Assembly (NCBI RefSeq): GCF_031453995.1
Contig: NZ_JAVDPZ010000013.1
Span: 46,848 to 110,847, forward strand
Source: Nitrobacter vulgaris
GTDB taxonomy: Bacteria > Pseudomonadota > Alphaproteobacteria > Rhizobiales > Xanthobacteraceae
Direction of reading: 5' to 3'
DNA length: 64,000 nucleotides
Below the pieces are notes generated by a model. It saw only the letters and a list, made by a program, of their open reading frames with translations. It was not told the origin of the DNA and made no database searches. A program made the position numbers and the translations under genes. Below are positions 27,489 to 36,796 of this stretch, in pieces (positions within the stretch are counted from its first letter, which is position 1; each line of letters begins with the position of its first letter).

Positions 27489-27562
27489 AGGCTTTTCCGC
27501 AAGTTACGAAGGCTTGATAGCGAGGACGCGGCCTTCGGAAGGCGCGATACCAAGGATACCCG

Positions 27563-28159
27563 ATGTCAAATAGATTCGCCCGTCCGCTGATCCTGTTTGC
27601 GGCCTTCGCCGGTAGTCTCGTCGTCGGTCTCACGGTGGTGCTCTGGCTGCTCGGCGGGCTCGCCGGCACGCGCACCGCAACGTCGATCGGCGGCGGCCCA
27701 TTCAAACTGACCGACCAGACCGGTCAGACTGTCACCGAAAAGAGCATGGTCGGCAGGCCGACAATTATTTTCTTCGGCTATACCCACTGCCCCGACGTCT
27801 GCCCGACCTCGCTGTTCGAGATGTCGGAGGTGTTGCGGGCGATGGGGTCGGACGCCGACCGCATCAACGCCTATTTCGTCACGGTCGATCCGGAACGCGA
27901 TACGCAGGAAACGATGGCAAGTTATCTTTCCAGCTTCGATCCACATCTGAAAGGCTTGACCGGCGATCCGGCGGCTGTCCAGAAAGCCCTGGCCGCCTTT
28001 CGGGTTTACGCAAAAAAAGTCCCGCTGAAGGATGGTGCCTATTCGATGGATCACACGGCGCTGATCTATCTGATGGATCGCGAGGGCCGCTTCGTCTCGC
28101 CGTTCGATCTCAAACGTTCGGCGGAAGCGGCCGCCGCCGATCTCAAGCGTTATCTGTAG
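27563..28159 (+). CDS. SCO1/SenC/PrrC family copper chaperone
   Basis: The 198-residue protein is anchored by one N-terminal helix (about residues 8-32) with a thioredoxin fold in the periplasm. The copper/redox motif is CPDVC in GYTHCPDVCPTS, and the third ligand His is in YSMDHTALIYL. Sco proteins insert copper into the CuA site of cytochrome oxidase and act as thiol-disulfide reductants. AAGGA precedes the ATG. Its last 10 bp overlap the 3' end of the convergent glycosyltransferase gene. Confidence 0.92.
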   Translation: MSNRFARPLILFAAFAGSLVVGLTVVLWLLGGLAGTRTATSIGGGPFKLTDQTGQTVTEKSMVGRPTIIFFGYTHCPDVCPTSLFEMSEVLRAMGSDADRINAYFVTVDPERDTQETMASYLSSFDPHLKGLTGDPAAVQKALAAFRVYAKKVPLKDGAYSMDHTALIYLMDREGRFVSPFDLKRSAEAAAADLKRYL

Positions 28160-30216
28160 CGCTGCCACCGTTGCGCAGCCGTGTCGCGGGGGACGAGCAT
28201 CCGCGAGGCGGCGGCTGATCGGATTTGCGGGGAAAGGCCATGCTCGGTCTTTTCCCATTTATATGGTTCGCTCAGCAGTTGATACAGCGCGCGCCACGCC
28301 GCAATCGAAAGACAAGCCCAATAGATCGGCGTCAACGCCAGGATCCAGCCCTGATGCAACTGCCCGCGCCGCGCAAGGCCCATCAGGCCAACCACGATCG
28401 TGGAGACGAAGCCGGCGGCGATTGTGGTCAGATGCAGCGGCGTGACCGCGCCCGTGGCAAATCCGCCGCTGATGGCGCCGGCATCCGCCAGCAAGCGCAA
28501 CGTCATATCGACGACGAGGATCGGAAAGGTCAGCGCCGTCAGCACGTTGCCCCCGATGATGGCATTCAGCGTGAAAAACCCCTTTGCGCCCGCGTCCTTC
28601 CATAACCGCCGGGGCCGGCGCATATGCACGCTCCAGGTCTGCATCCAACCCTTCATCCAGCGCGAGCGCTGGCGCAACCATCCGCCGAAACGCGCCGGCG
28701 CCTCCTCGAAAGTCGTCGACGCGAAGGTGCTCGATCGATAGCCGAAGCGCGCCAGCCGAAAGCCGAGGTCGGCATCCTCGGTGACGTTGTAAGCATCCCA
28801 GGCGCCCACCTCGCGAAGGACCGCGGTGCGGAAGTGGTTCGACGATCCGCCGAGCGGCAGCGGCACGCCGAAGGACGCGAGCCCGGGAAGGAAGACGTCG
28901 AACTGTCCGGCATATTCGGCGGCAAACATGCGCGAGAGCCAGCTGTCCGACTGGTTTTCGATGCAAAGGCTGGCCTGCACGCAGGCGACATCGACGCCTT
29001 GAGTACGGAAGGCATCGAGCGCGGCGCGTAACTGGCCGGGATCAGGACGATCTTCGGCATCGAATACGGCGGTGAAGCTGCCGCGCGCGAACGGCAGCGC
29101 GCAGTTCAACGCCTTCGGTTTGGTGCGCGGCCCTTCCGTTGGAGCGAGCAGGACCTGGACTTGCGGCATCGGCCCAAGTCTTGCCAGAGCGGCGCGGGTT
29201 TCGAGATCGTCAAGCTCGATCACGATGATAACGTCGAGCTTTTCGCGCGGGTAGTCCAAGGCTCCGATGGCTTGTAAGAGCGACGCGACCGATGAGGCCT
29301 CGCGATAAAGCGCCGCAATCACCGTGTAGACCGGCAAACAATTATCGGGAATGCGTGGCGGGCTCCGGACCGAGCGCCGCGGCGTCAAGCTGGCCGCGAG
29401 CCGCAAGCCGATAAATGCGAGGAACCACAGCGCCAGCGCGCTGCTCCAGATGTCCGGGACGACCGTCGGCGTCAGCGTCATCATAACGCTCAGGAGGACA
29501 GTCTGAGCAAGCCGTCGCATTGTGCGCAGCCGGCGTCCGCGGGAGGTGTCGTCGGCAGCCGGCGCAGCGGACAGGGCCGGGAATCGTCGGCCGAGCGTAT
29601 TGGCGGCGGAGCGGCCGAGCACGTCGCCCGCTTCCTGCCGCAGCAGAAAGTGATCGAGGTTTTGCTTCGATGTCAGCAGAACCCGGTCGCGTAAAGATGG
29701 ATAGGCGGCGGCGAGACGGCAGAGTCGCCGTGCCGTGAACCCGCGCGGCGCGACAACCCAAAGCAACTGTCCTCGCTGGCGCAGCGGAAGCAGCCCGTGT
29801 TGTGCGACGCGGGATAAGTAACGATCGGGCAAGGGGCAATCGGAGCGGGAAATCTCGGCGAACGTCTCGATCGCAAGACCGGTTTGAAAGGAAAGTGCTT
29901 GCAGATAAGCATCTTCATCAATGACGCCCGACCGGATCAGCGCTTGATCCGCGCCGGTGCCCACTTCCCGGCCGCGCGCCTCGGCAGCGCTCAGCAGCGC
30001 CGGAGCGAGAACATGCCGCAGGCAATCCAGTTCGCTCGCCGGACCGGGCTCGGGGTCGCCCAGCCAGTTATCGTTGCTCGACCGGGGGATGCAAATGAAG
30101 CCGGGCGCAAGCGCCGAACTCTCAGGCACAGCACGGCGGAGCGCGTCGGCCCGGCCGCCATCCTCTACACGATTCCGCCCCGGCAAGTCGCGTCCCCACG
30201 CAAACGATACTCGCAT
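28150..30216 (-). CDS. Membrane glycosyltransferase family 2 with N-terminal T2SSE_N-like domain
   Basis: The protein has 688 residues. The first 60 look disordered. Residues about 80-200 (LIRSGVIDEDAYLQALSFQT, then LPLRQRGQLLWVVAPRGF) resemble the N-terminal domain of type II secretion ATPases (GspE/MshE). Two transmembrane helices (about 235-285) precede a GT2 catalytic domain with DAED in FTAVFDAEDRPD, TEDADLGFRLARFG, and the processive QxxRW motif in LRQRSRWMKGW. Further helices follow at 545-640. It probably polymerises or extrudes a polysaccharide. Whether the N-terminal domain binds cyclic di-GMP, as MshEN does, is an open question because the usual RLG motif is not seen. Confidence 0.82.
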   Translation of the reverse strand: MRVSFAWGRDLPGRNRVEDGGRADALRRAVPESSALAPGFICIPRSSNDNWLGDPEPGPASELDCLRHVLAPALLSAAEARGREVGTGADQALIRSGVIDEDAYLQALSFQTGLAIETFAEISRSDCPLPDRYLSRVAQHGLLPLRQRGQLLWVVAPRGFTARRLCRLAAAYPSLRDRVLLTSKQNLDHFLLRQEAGDVLGRSAANTLGRRFPALSAAPAADDTSRGRRLRTMRRLAQTVLLSVMMTLTPTVVPDIWSSALALWFLAFIGLRLAASLTPRRSVRSPPRIPDNCLPVYTVIAALYREASSVASLLQAIGALDYPREKLDVIIVIELDDLETRAALARLGPMPQVQVLLAPTEGPRTKPKALNCALPFARGSFTAVFDAEDRPDPGQLRAALDAFRTQGVDVACVQASLCIENQSDSWLSRMFAAEYAGQFDVFLPGLASFGVPLPLGGSSNHFRTAVLREVGAWDAYNVTEDADLGFRLARFGYRSSTFASTTFEEAPARFGGWLRQRSRWMKGWMQTWSVHMRRPRRLWKDAGAKGFFTLNAIIGGNVLTALTFPILVVDMTLRLLADAGAISGGFATGAVTPLHLTTIAAGFVSTIVVGLMGLARRGQLHQGWILALTPIYWACLSIAAWRALYQLLSEPYKWEKTEHGLSPQIRSAAASRMLVPRDTAAQRWQRYR

Positions 30217-30264
30217 CCCGTTCCGGATGGTCTATAAAACCCTCCGTTCGAAAAGCCCCCGTCA

Positions 30265-31173
30265 ATGCAACCACAGATTACAGTTTCCGACAACGAAAGA
30301 TTGATCCGCCGCGGCGCGGCCACGCTGGGTTGTTTGCTCGCCGCCGGCTGGATACTGGTTGCCGGAGCAGCGACCGGCTGCGCGCGCGCGCAGACCGCAA
30401 CCGTCGCGCCGCAGGCCGTGCCGGGCTTCTGGGATCCGCGCCACCGTCCGGACCGGCCCGATCTGTCCCGCCTCACCGTGATTCGCTTTTTGACGGAAAC
30501 CGACTATCCGCCCTTCAACTATACCGGTCCCGACGGCAACCCGGCCGGCTTCAATGTCGATCTGGCGCGCACCCTGTGCGAGGAGATCAAGGTCACCTGC
30601 ACGGTACAGATGCGGCGATTCGAGACGCTGGTAGACGCGCTTTCCAGTAACCGGGGCGATGCCATCATCGCCTCTCTCGCGGTCACTCCGGAATTACGCA
30701 AGCGTGTGGATTTCACCGACCCTTACTATCGAACACCTGCCCGCTTCGTGTCACGGCGCGACGTCGTCATGTCCGAGGTGCGTCCGGAGTATCTCGAGGG
30801 TAAGAAGGTTGGCGTCATCGGGGGGTCCGCGCACGAGGCCTACCTCAAGGTTTTCTTCACCGACGCCGAACTCCACGGCTATCCGAACGACGAGACGCTG
30901 CGGCAGGCGCTGCGCCGGAACGAAGTCGACTTTATTTTCGGTGACGCCATCTCACTGGCGTTCTGGATCAACGGCACCGATTCGGAAAGCTGCTGCGCAT
31001 TCAGCGGCGGCCCCTTTATCGAGAGCCGCTATTTCGGCGAGGGCATCGGCATTGCTGTGAAAAAGGGCAATGACGTGCTGCGCCAGACACTGAACTGGGC
31101 GCTATTCCGGATCTGGGAGAAAGGCCGGTATACCGATCTGTGGCTGCGGTATTTTTCCGTCAGTCCGTTTTAG
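30265..31173 (+). CDS. Periplasmic solute-binding protein, amino-acid ABC transporter type (SBP_bac_3)
   Basis: The 302-residue protein has a signal or membrane helix at about residues 18-38. Its type 3 solute-binding domain includes TDYPPFNYTGPDGNPAGFNVD, then VDALSSNRGDAIIASLAVTP, ELRKRVDFTDPYYRTPARFV, and a closing AVKKGNDVLRQTLN. This binds a small polar solute such as an amino acid. No permease or ATPase gene is nearby, so it is an orphan. It is divergent from the glycosyltransferase gene, only 48 bp away, so the promoters overlap. Confidence 0.85.
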   Translation: MQPQITVSDNERLIRRGAATLGCLLAAGWILVAGAATGCARAQTATVAPQAVPGFWDPRHRPDRPDLSRLTVIRFLTETDYPPFNYTGPDGNPAGFNVDLARTLCEEIKVTCTVQMRRFETLVDALSSNRGDAIIASLAVTPELRKRVDFTDPYYRTPARFVSRRDVVMSEVRPEYLEGKKVGVIGGSAHEAYLKVFFTDAELHGYPNDETLRQALRRNEVDFIFGDAISLAFWINGTDSESCCAFSGGPFIESRYFGEGIGIAVKKGNDVLRQTLNWALFRIWEKGRYTDLWLRYFSVSPF

Positions 31174-31229
31174 AGCACGATCCTGAAAAAATGTGGCGCA
31201 GCGGAAGACGCCGCGCCATGGAGAGCAGA

Positions 31230-32861
31230 ATGTCTGACGTCCCATCAGCGAGCGACCTTCGTGAACTCGCCGATCAATCTAATGCGTGGCCGTTCGAACA
31301 GGCCAAGGCGATCGTCGCTCGCCTGAAGAAGGCGCCGAAGAATGAGGTGCTGTTCGAGACAGGCTACGGCCCCTCCGGCCTGCCGCATATCGGCACCTTC
31401 GGCGAGGTCGCGCGCACCACGATGGTGCGTCACGCCTTTCGCGTGCTGACCGAAGATAAAATCAAGACGCGGCTGCTGGCGTTTTCCGACGACATGGACG
31501 GCTTGCGCAAGGTGCCGGACAATGTGCCCAACAAAGAGCTGCTGGCGCTGGATCTCGGCAAGCCGCTGACGAAAGTCCGCGATCCCTTCGGCACTCATCC
31601 GAGCTTCGGCGAGCACAACAACGCCCGGCTGCGCGCTTTCCTCGACACCTTCGGTTTCGACTACGAGTTCGCCAGTTCGACCGCCTACTACACGTCGGGC
31701 CGCTTCGATGCGACACTTCTGAAGGTGCTCGAAAAGATCGACAAGGTGATGGCGATCATGCTGCCATCCTTGCGCGAGGAGCGCGCGGCGAGTTATTCGC
31801 CGTTTTTGCCGATCTGCCCGCGCACCGGCGTGGTGCTGCAGGTGCCGATTGTCGCGCATGACGCGGCAGCCGGCACGGTTTCCTACGACGACCCCGAAAC
31901 CGGAGAGCGGGTCACAGTCCCCGTCACCGGCGGGCACTGCAAATTGCAATGGAAGCCGGACTGGGCGATGCGCTGGACCGCGCTCGGCGTCGATTACGAG
32001 ATGGCCGGCAAGGACCTGATCGATTCGGTCAAACTGTCCGGCAAAATCTGTTCGGCGCTCGGCGGCACGCCTCCGGAAGGCTTCAACTACGAACTGTTCC
32101 TCGACGACAAGGGCCAGAAGATTTCCAAGTCGAAAGGCAACGGCCTGACTATCGACGAGTGGCTGCGCTATGCCTCGCCGGAATCGCTGTCGCTGTTCAT
32201 GTACCGCGAACCGAAGGCGGCGAAGCGGCTGCATTTCGACGTGATCCCGCGCAATGTCGACGACTATCAGCAATTCCTCGAAGGTTATCCGCGTCAGGAT
32301 GCGAGGCAGCAGCTGGTCAATCCGGTGTGGCATATTCATGCCGGCCATCCGCCCGCGGCCGACATGCCGGTCACGTTCCAGTTGCTGCTGACGCTGGTCT
32401 CGTCCTCGAACGCGGAGAATGCCGAAACCCTGTGGGGTTTCATCGGCCGCTATCGGCCGGGCGTCACGCCGACCACCCATCCGAAGCTTGACGCACTGGT
32501 CGGCTATGCCATCAACTATTACCGCGATTTCGTGGCACCGACCAAAACGTTCCGCGAGCCGACCGCGAGCGAACGAGCCGCCTTGCAAGACCTGCGCGAT
32601 GCGTTGTCACAACTGCCCGCAGACGTCTCGGCAGAAGACATCCAGAACACGGTCTACGAGATCGGCCGCCGCGAACCTTTTCTCAACCACAAAAAGCTCG
32701 CCAAGGACGGACGGCCCGGCGTCTCGCTCGACTGGTTCAATATGCTCTATCAGGTGTTGCTGGGTCAGGAGAAGGGACCGCGCTTCGGCTCGTTCGTCGC
32801 GGTCTACGGCGCGCAGAATGCCATCGCGATGATAGACGGCACCTTGGCGCGGGCGGGTTAG
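31230..32861 (+). CDS. lysK: Lysyl-tRNA synthetase, class I
   Basis: From ATG 31230 behind GGAGAG the protein has 543 residues. It is a class I (archaeal-type) LysRS. The HIGH motif is PHIGTFGE, the KMSKS motif is KISKSKGNG, and SDDMDGLRKVPDNVP is characteristic of the family. It charges tRNA-Lys. Class I LysRS is the usual form in alphaproteobacteria, so the unusual class is not evidence of recent transfer here. Translation could start at ATG 31218, but its ribosome-binding site is poorer. Confidence 0.93.
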   Translation: MSDVPSASDLRELADQSNAWPFEQAKAIVARLKKAPKNEVLFETGYGPSGLPHIGTFGEVARTTMVRHAFRVLTEDKIKTRLLAFSDDMDGLRKVPDNVPNKELLALDLGKPLTKVRDPFGTHPSFGEHNNARLRAFLDTFGFDYEFASSTAYYTSGRFDATLLKVLEKIDKVMAIMLPSLREERAASYSPFLPICPRTGVVLQVPIVAHDAAAGTVSYDDPETGERVTVPVTGGHCKLQWKPDWAMRWTALGVDYEMAGKDLIDSVKLSGKICSALGGTPPEGFNYELFLDDKGQKISKSKGNGLTIDEWLRYASPESLSLFMYREPKAAKRLHFDVIPRNVDDYQQFLEGYPRQDARQQLVNPVWHIHAGHPPAADMPVTFQLLLTLVSSSNAENAETLWGFIGRYRPGVTPTTHPKLDALVGYAINYYRDFVAPTKTFREPTASERAALQDLRDALSQLPADVSAEDIQNTVYEIGRREPFLNHKKLAKDGRPGVSLDWFNMLYQVLLGQEKGPRFGSFVAVYGAQNAIAMIDGTLARAG

Positions 32862-32949
32862 CATCTTTCTCCCTCCGCTCATTTGCAAACAGATTTGAAG
32901 CAGGACTTTTTTTGAAGCGGACTCGTTTTGAAGCGGATTGGAGCGAAAA

Positions 32950-33468
32950 ATGTTGAGGCGGGTTGCGACGGTGTTTGCCGCCATGATCACAATGGGCTTT
33001 TCCGGCATCCCATCAGCCGAAGCGCGGCCTGATATGGTCGGCTATCAGGGCGACTATGCGCCCGGTACCATCGTCGTGAAAACCAACGAGCGCCGGCTGT
33101 ATCTGATCATCGATTCGAATCGCGCGCTGCGATATCCCGTTGGCGTCGGCAAAGCCGGCAAGCAATGGACAGGCACCGCGCGCATCGAGGGCAAGTATCG
33201 CGACCCGGCATGGGCGCCCCCGGACGATGTAAAACGCGACAATCCGAAAATCGCGGACGTGATCGCTGGCGGTTCGCCTGCGAATCCGATGGGCGTCGCG
33301 GCGATGACGCTCTCCGGCGGCGGGCAATACGCCATTCACGGCACCAACCGGCCGGGGACGATCGGCCGCTTCGTGTCATACGGCTGCATCCGCATGTACA
33401 ATAACGACATTGACGATCTCTACCGGCGCGTGTCAGTCGGCACGCCCGTGGTGGTAACGCAACAATAG
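32950..33468 (+). CDS. L,D-transpeptidase (YkuD domain)
   Basis: The 172-residue protein has a signal peptide (to about SAEA). The YkuD domain carries the catalytic His in YAIHGTNRPGTIG and the Cys nucleophile in VSYGCIRMYN. It forms 3-3 peptidoglycan crosslinks or attaches proteins to the wall in the periplasm, and is typically carbapenem-sensitive. The start ATG 32950 has GGAG upstream. It is a single-domain form without LysM or peptidoglycan-binding repeats. Confidence 0.93.
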   Translation: MLRRVATVFAAMITMGFSGIPSAEARPDMVGYQGDYAPGTIVVKTNERRLYLIIDSNRALRYPVGVGKAGKQWTGTARIEGKYRDPAWAPPDDVKRDNPKIADVIAGGSPANPMGVAAMTLSGGGQYAIHGTNRPGTIGRFVSYGCIRMYNNDIDDLYRRVSVGTPVVVTQQ

Positions 33469-33581
33469 ATCGCGACGAGTCGCGAATATGCTCGACATCG
33501 GTCTACTATCTGAGGAATCATTGTCACGGCGACTGGTTGAGCGTATAGACCGGCTTCTTTCCCATACGCTGATAGGACACG

Positions 33582-34184
33582 ATGGCCCGTCAATTCGCCA
33601 CATCGACTGAGCCCGAAGCCATGGCTGAAGACAGCAAAGTCCGCCAAAGGGCTTTTGAGATTATCAAGGCCCGATCGTTCGGTCGCGGCGACATCAAATT
33701 GTCTTCCGGGAAAAGCAGCACGTTTTACTTCGATATGAAGCCGACGATGTTGTTTCCCGAAGGAGCCCATGCGCTGTCCGAACTCATTCTCGCTCGCCTT
33801 TTCGGCAAGAGCATAGATTTTATCGGTGGATTGGAGATGGGAGCGGTCCCGCTGATTTCGACCGTTAGCCTTCTCAGCCACATCAAGAATGAACCGCTTC
33901 CCGGCTTCTTCGTTCGGAAAGAAGTCAAAAAACACGGAACCCAAAAGCTCATCGAAGGGGTTCCCAACGGCGGCCTCTCCGGCAAGAAGGTGGTCATCCT
34001 GGAAGACGTCACGACAAGCGGCGAGTCAGCCATGATCGCGGTGTCGGCCGCCCAAGCTGCAGGCGCCGAAGTCGCGATGGTGTTATCGATCGTCGACAGA
34101 GGCGAGGGGGCCGTGGCCGTTTATAAAGGGAGAAATATTGAATTCGACTCCCTGTTCACCGCGAGCGAATTCCTGGATTCTTAA
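33582..34184 (+). CDS. pyrE: Orotate phosphoribosyltransferase
   Basis: The 200-residue protein has the PRPP-binding loop VVILEDVTTSGESA (about residues 137-150) and the FVRKEVKKHGTQKLIEG segment typical of PyrE. It converts orotate and PRPP to OMP in pyrimidine synthesis. An alternative start is ATG 33621 (MAEDSK), which would shorten the protein by 13 residues. An intrinsic terminator follows at 34226. Confidence 0.92.
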   Translation: MARQFATSTEPEAMAEDSKVRQRAFEIIKARSFGRGDIKLSSGKSSTFYFDMKPTMLFPEGAHALSELILARLFGKSIDFIGGLEMGAVPLISTVSLLSHIKNEPLPGFFVRKEVKKHGTQKLIEGVPNGGLSGKKVVILEDVTTSGESAMIAVSAAQAAGAEVAMVLSIVDRGEGAVAVYKGRNIEFDSLFTASEFLDS

Positions 34185-34225
34185 GCTTCTGAGGCGATCA
34201 CAACGCGGCAGCGAATCGTTACAGA

Positions 34226-34258
34226 CAAAAAAAAGCCGCGGCTCACGCGGCTTTTTTG
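34226..34258. terminator. Bidirectional intrinsic terminator after pyrE
   Basis: AAAAGCCGCG, loop GCTCA, and CGCGGCTTTTTT form a strong GC stem flanked by A and T runs on both sides. It can therefore stop pyrE (+) and the thermonuclease gene (-), which converge here. Confidence 0.88.
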
Positions 34259-34264
34259 CGGTGA

Positions 34265-34837
34265 CTACCGGCCCACACTGTTGCACCAGCTTTCGCGATG
34301 ACCACCATGATAGGCGCGGGCAAGACCGCTCGCTACCATCGCCGCTGCGATGTCGGAGGTTCGCGCCGTCGCGGCATCGGCAACCACCCGTCCGTTATAT
34401 TTGTCGGGGCCGATATTGGCGATCGTGACGCCGCCCTCGCCGAGCAGATCCCGCAGCCGGGCGCTGGCGGCTTTCGCTAGCCGAAATTCCTCGGAACATG
34501 AGGCCTTCATTTCCGCTGTGTCGATGCCGCGTAGCCGCACCCGCGTCGTCATATCGAGGCCGGGCCACAAATGAACCAGCGCCTCGAAGGTATCGCCATC
34601 GATCGTCCTGATCACGTCGACCTGGTGCCGTCCCGCCGAACCAGCGGCGCGAGCCCAGATCGCCCGCGTCTCCGTCGGCGTTTGGGAGTTAACGACCTGC
34701 GGCCAGCCAATCCAGCTCCGGATCGGGAGCATGGTTCCGGCCACCACGCCCACAATAAAGATCCAGGGCAGAACCGGCGACAATCGGTGGCGCCAGCGCG
34801 GCCCGGGCAATGCATTTATTCTGGTATATGGGTACAT
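34265..34837 (-). CDS. Thermonuclease-family (SNase-like) protein
   Basis: The 190-residue protein has one N-terminal transmembrane helix (about residues 22-40) and an SNase domain: IDGDTFEALV, VRLRGIDTAEMKASC, and DKYNGRVVADA. These keep the Asp and Arg of the nuclease active site. It is probably a membrane-anchored, periplasmic calcium-dependent nuclease. The first arginine and the calcium-binding acidic residues are present; activity is inferred. It converges with pyrE on a shared terminator. Confidence 0.87.
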   Translation of the reverse strand: MYPYTRINALPGPRWRHRLSPVLPWIFIVGVVAGTMLPIRSWIGWPQVVNSQTPTETRAIWARAAGSAGRHQVDVIRTIDGDTFEALVHLWPGLDMTTRVRLRGIDTAEMKASCSEEFRLAKAASARLRDLLGEGGVTIANIGPDKYNGRVVADAATARTSDIAAAMVASGLARAYHGGHRESWCNSVGR

Positions 34838-34910
34838 ATTCCTAGCATAGAGCGAGTCGGGTCACCCGGCAAGCCCACGCAAGCGGTGGCAGGAGGAAAA
34901 AGCGCGCCGC

Positions 34911-35126
34911 TCAGAAATCCGATGCGATGCCGTTGCGTTCCCAATCGCCGAACCGCGTCGGTTCGGGACCCTTCGGCCCCAAAACCTCTTTAACCCATGC
35001 AGATGCATCGGTCTGCGCGGCGCGGCGAGCCTCGGCCTCGGCAAGCGCGCGCTGAGCCGCAGGCGTCGGCGACTTGCGCGGGTCCATCTCTGCGCTCCGC
35101 AGCGACGCGGACGGCTCGTCGGTCAT
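34911..35126 (-). CDS. DUF1674 protein (SdhAF4-like)
   Basis: This 71-residue protein carries the DUF1674 C-terminus GPEPTRFGDWERNGIASDF (about 53-71). The family includes the mitochondrial succinate dehydrogenase assembly factor SDHAF4 and its bacterial relatives, so a role in flavinylated SdhA assembly is likely. The start ATG 35126 gives the family's length; longer starts would add unrelated sequence. It is divergent from rsmB. Confidence 0.85.
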   Translation of the reverse strand: MTDEPSASLRSAEMDPRKSPTPAAQRALAEAEARRAAQTDASAWVKEVLGPKGPEPTRFGDWERNGIASDF

Positions 35127-35316
35127 GCATATTCTCCGGTCAGCGAGACGAAGCGGAAGCGTATGAAACCGTTTCCACAGATCATGCAAATGCGTGAAGA
35201 TGGTGGCGATTCTTATATTTGGCTTATTCGCATGTCATAAATCTGGATCCGCCGCGACGGACGCACAGCAGATGCGTCCGCCATCCCCTGATCCCCTTAA
35301 GCGATGTGCCTGCCTC

Positions 35317-36669
35317 ATGCCGTCCACCAGATTCGCACCGCCGACCGAGGCTCCGGGCCTTGCGGCCCGGCGCATCGCAGCGGATATCCTCGACGGCGTC
35401 CTTCATAAGCGTCGCACCCTCGATGAACAGCTCGAGGGTCCCACCGCGCATCCCGCGCTGAAATCGCTTGCCGACCGCGACCGTGCCTTGATGCGGCGTC
35501 TGGTGGCGACGATCCTGCGCCGGCTCGGAACCCTCGGCCATTTGCTGTCACGGTTGCTCGATCGCGGCATTCCGACCGATGCGCCGCGCGCGCAAAGCGC
35601 GCTTTTGATCGGCGCGGCGCAGATTCTCTGGATGGACGTGCCGGATCATGCCGCTGTCGATCTGTCAGTACGGCTGGTGCAATCCGACCGCCGCGCGGCG
35701 AAATATGCCGGACTTGTCAACGCGGTGCTCCGCCGCTGCGCGCGCGAAGGCCAGTCCCTGATCGATGAGGTCCGTTCCGAGTCGCTTGATATCCCGCCAT
35801 GGCTATTGGCACGTTGGTGCGGACACTACGGCGAAAGCACCGCGAAAGCGATTGCCGACGCGATCAACCACGAGCCCGCCCTCGATCTCACCATCAAAGC
35901 CGACGCGGCACACTGGGCGACACGACTGCACGGCGAGGCCTTGCCGACCGGGACCGTTCGCACCTCGCTGCAAGGTCCTGTGACGATGCTGCCGGGATTC
36001 TCCGAGGGGCAATGGTGGGTACAGGACGCCGCCGCCGCGCTGCCCGCGCGACTGTTCGGCGATGTCACCGGACAGCGGGTCATCGACCTCTGCGCGGCGC
36101 CGGGCGGCAAGACAGCCCAACTCGCGCAGGCCGGTGCAGACGTAACCGCGATCGACCGATCACCAAATCGGGTAGCGCGGCTACGCGAAAATCTTGGCCG
36201 TCTATCGCTGAACGCGCGGTCACTCGTCGCCGATGCCATCGACTGGTACGATGATGTCGCCAGCGACGGCTTCGACGGCGTGCTCGTCGATGCGCCCTGC
36301 TCCGCAACCGGCACCATCCGCCGTCATCCGGACGTGGCCTGGCTCAAGCAAGAATCGGATATCGCGGCGCTGACCACCCTGCAACAAAGGCTGCTGAAAA
36401 AGGCGATCACACTGCTCAAGCCCGGCGGAACACTGGTCTATTGCACCTGCTCGCTGGAACCCGAGGAGGGCGAACAGGTCGTTGCCACGCTGCTTGCATC
36501 CGAACCAGGCATCCGGCGCGTGCCAGTCAGCGACGCCGAAGTGGCCGGACTGTCTGATATCGTGACGCCCGCGGGGGATCTGCGCACTCTGCCCTGCCAT
36601 CTGCCACACGATGATCCCACGCTGGGCGGACTAGACGGCTTCTATGCGGCACGATTGACCAAGTCCTGA
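35317..36669 (+). CDS. rsmB: 16S rRNA (cytosine-C5) methyltransferase, RsmB/NOP2 family
   Basis: The start chosen is ATG 35317 (MPSTRFAPPTE), giving 450 residues. The N-terminal NusB-like RNA-binding domain spans about 15-145 (ARRIAADILDGVLHKRRTL). The SAM-binding site is DLCAAPGGKTAQLAQAG (about 252-268), and the two catalytic cysteines are in DAPCSATGTIRRHPD and VYCTCSLEPEEGE. RsmB methylates C967 of 16S rRNA. Downstream lies a heparinase-like gene, an arrangement seen widely in alphaproteobacteria. Upstream in-frame codons to 35194 are not expected to be translated. Confidence 0.92.
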   Translation: MPSTRFAPPTEAPGLAARRIAADILDGVLHKRRTLDEQLEGPTAHPALKSLADRDRALMRRLVATILRRLGTLGHLLSRLLDRGIPTDAPRAQSALLIGAAQILWMDVPDHAAVDLSVRLVQSDRRAAKYAGLVNAVLRRCAREGQSLIDEVRSESLDIPPWLLARWCGHYGESTAKAIADAINHEPALDLTIKADAAHWATRLHGEALPTGTVRTSLQGPVTMLPGFSEGQWWVQDAAAALPARLFGDVTGQRVIDLCAAPGGKTAQLAQAGADVTAIDRSPNRVARLRENLGRLSLNARSLVADAIDWYDDVASDGFDGVLVDAPCSATGTIRRHPDVAWLKQESDIAALTTLQQRLLKKAITLLKPGGTLVYCTCSLEPEEGEQVVATLLASEPGIRRVPVSDAEVAGLSDIVTPAGDLRTLPCHLPHDDPTLGGLDGFYAARLTKS

Positions 36670-36796
36670 TTCGCAAAGCAAGGGCGAGAGATTCGCGGCA
36701 TTTCAAGATGGTGCGTTGCCGGCCTTTCCGGATTACAAGGACTCAGTCCTCATCACTGCAAAGGGATTCGCGAGAATCCTCACACCGAAGGCGCGC

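Larger units (their letters stand above)
27202..27562. other. Repeat-bearing intergenic region before the Sco gene
   Basis: This 361 bp gap has no gene. It contains one copy of the 54 bp dispersed repeat (27387-27440) and, just after, the AGAGC...GCTCT palindrome at about 27450-27488. The remaining sequence from 27202 to 27386 shows nothing recognisable. Confidence 0.5.

Noticed and set aside
31245..32588. A 447-codon open frame on the minus strand
   Set aside because: It lies wholly antisense to lysK, which is a certain gene with HIGH and KMSKS motifs.
31230..32861. Class I lysyl-tRNA synthetase as a sign of archaeal gene transfer specific to this strain
   Set aside because: Alphaproteobacteria commonly carry the class I form, so it is expected here.
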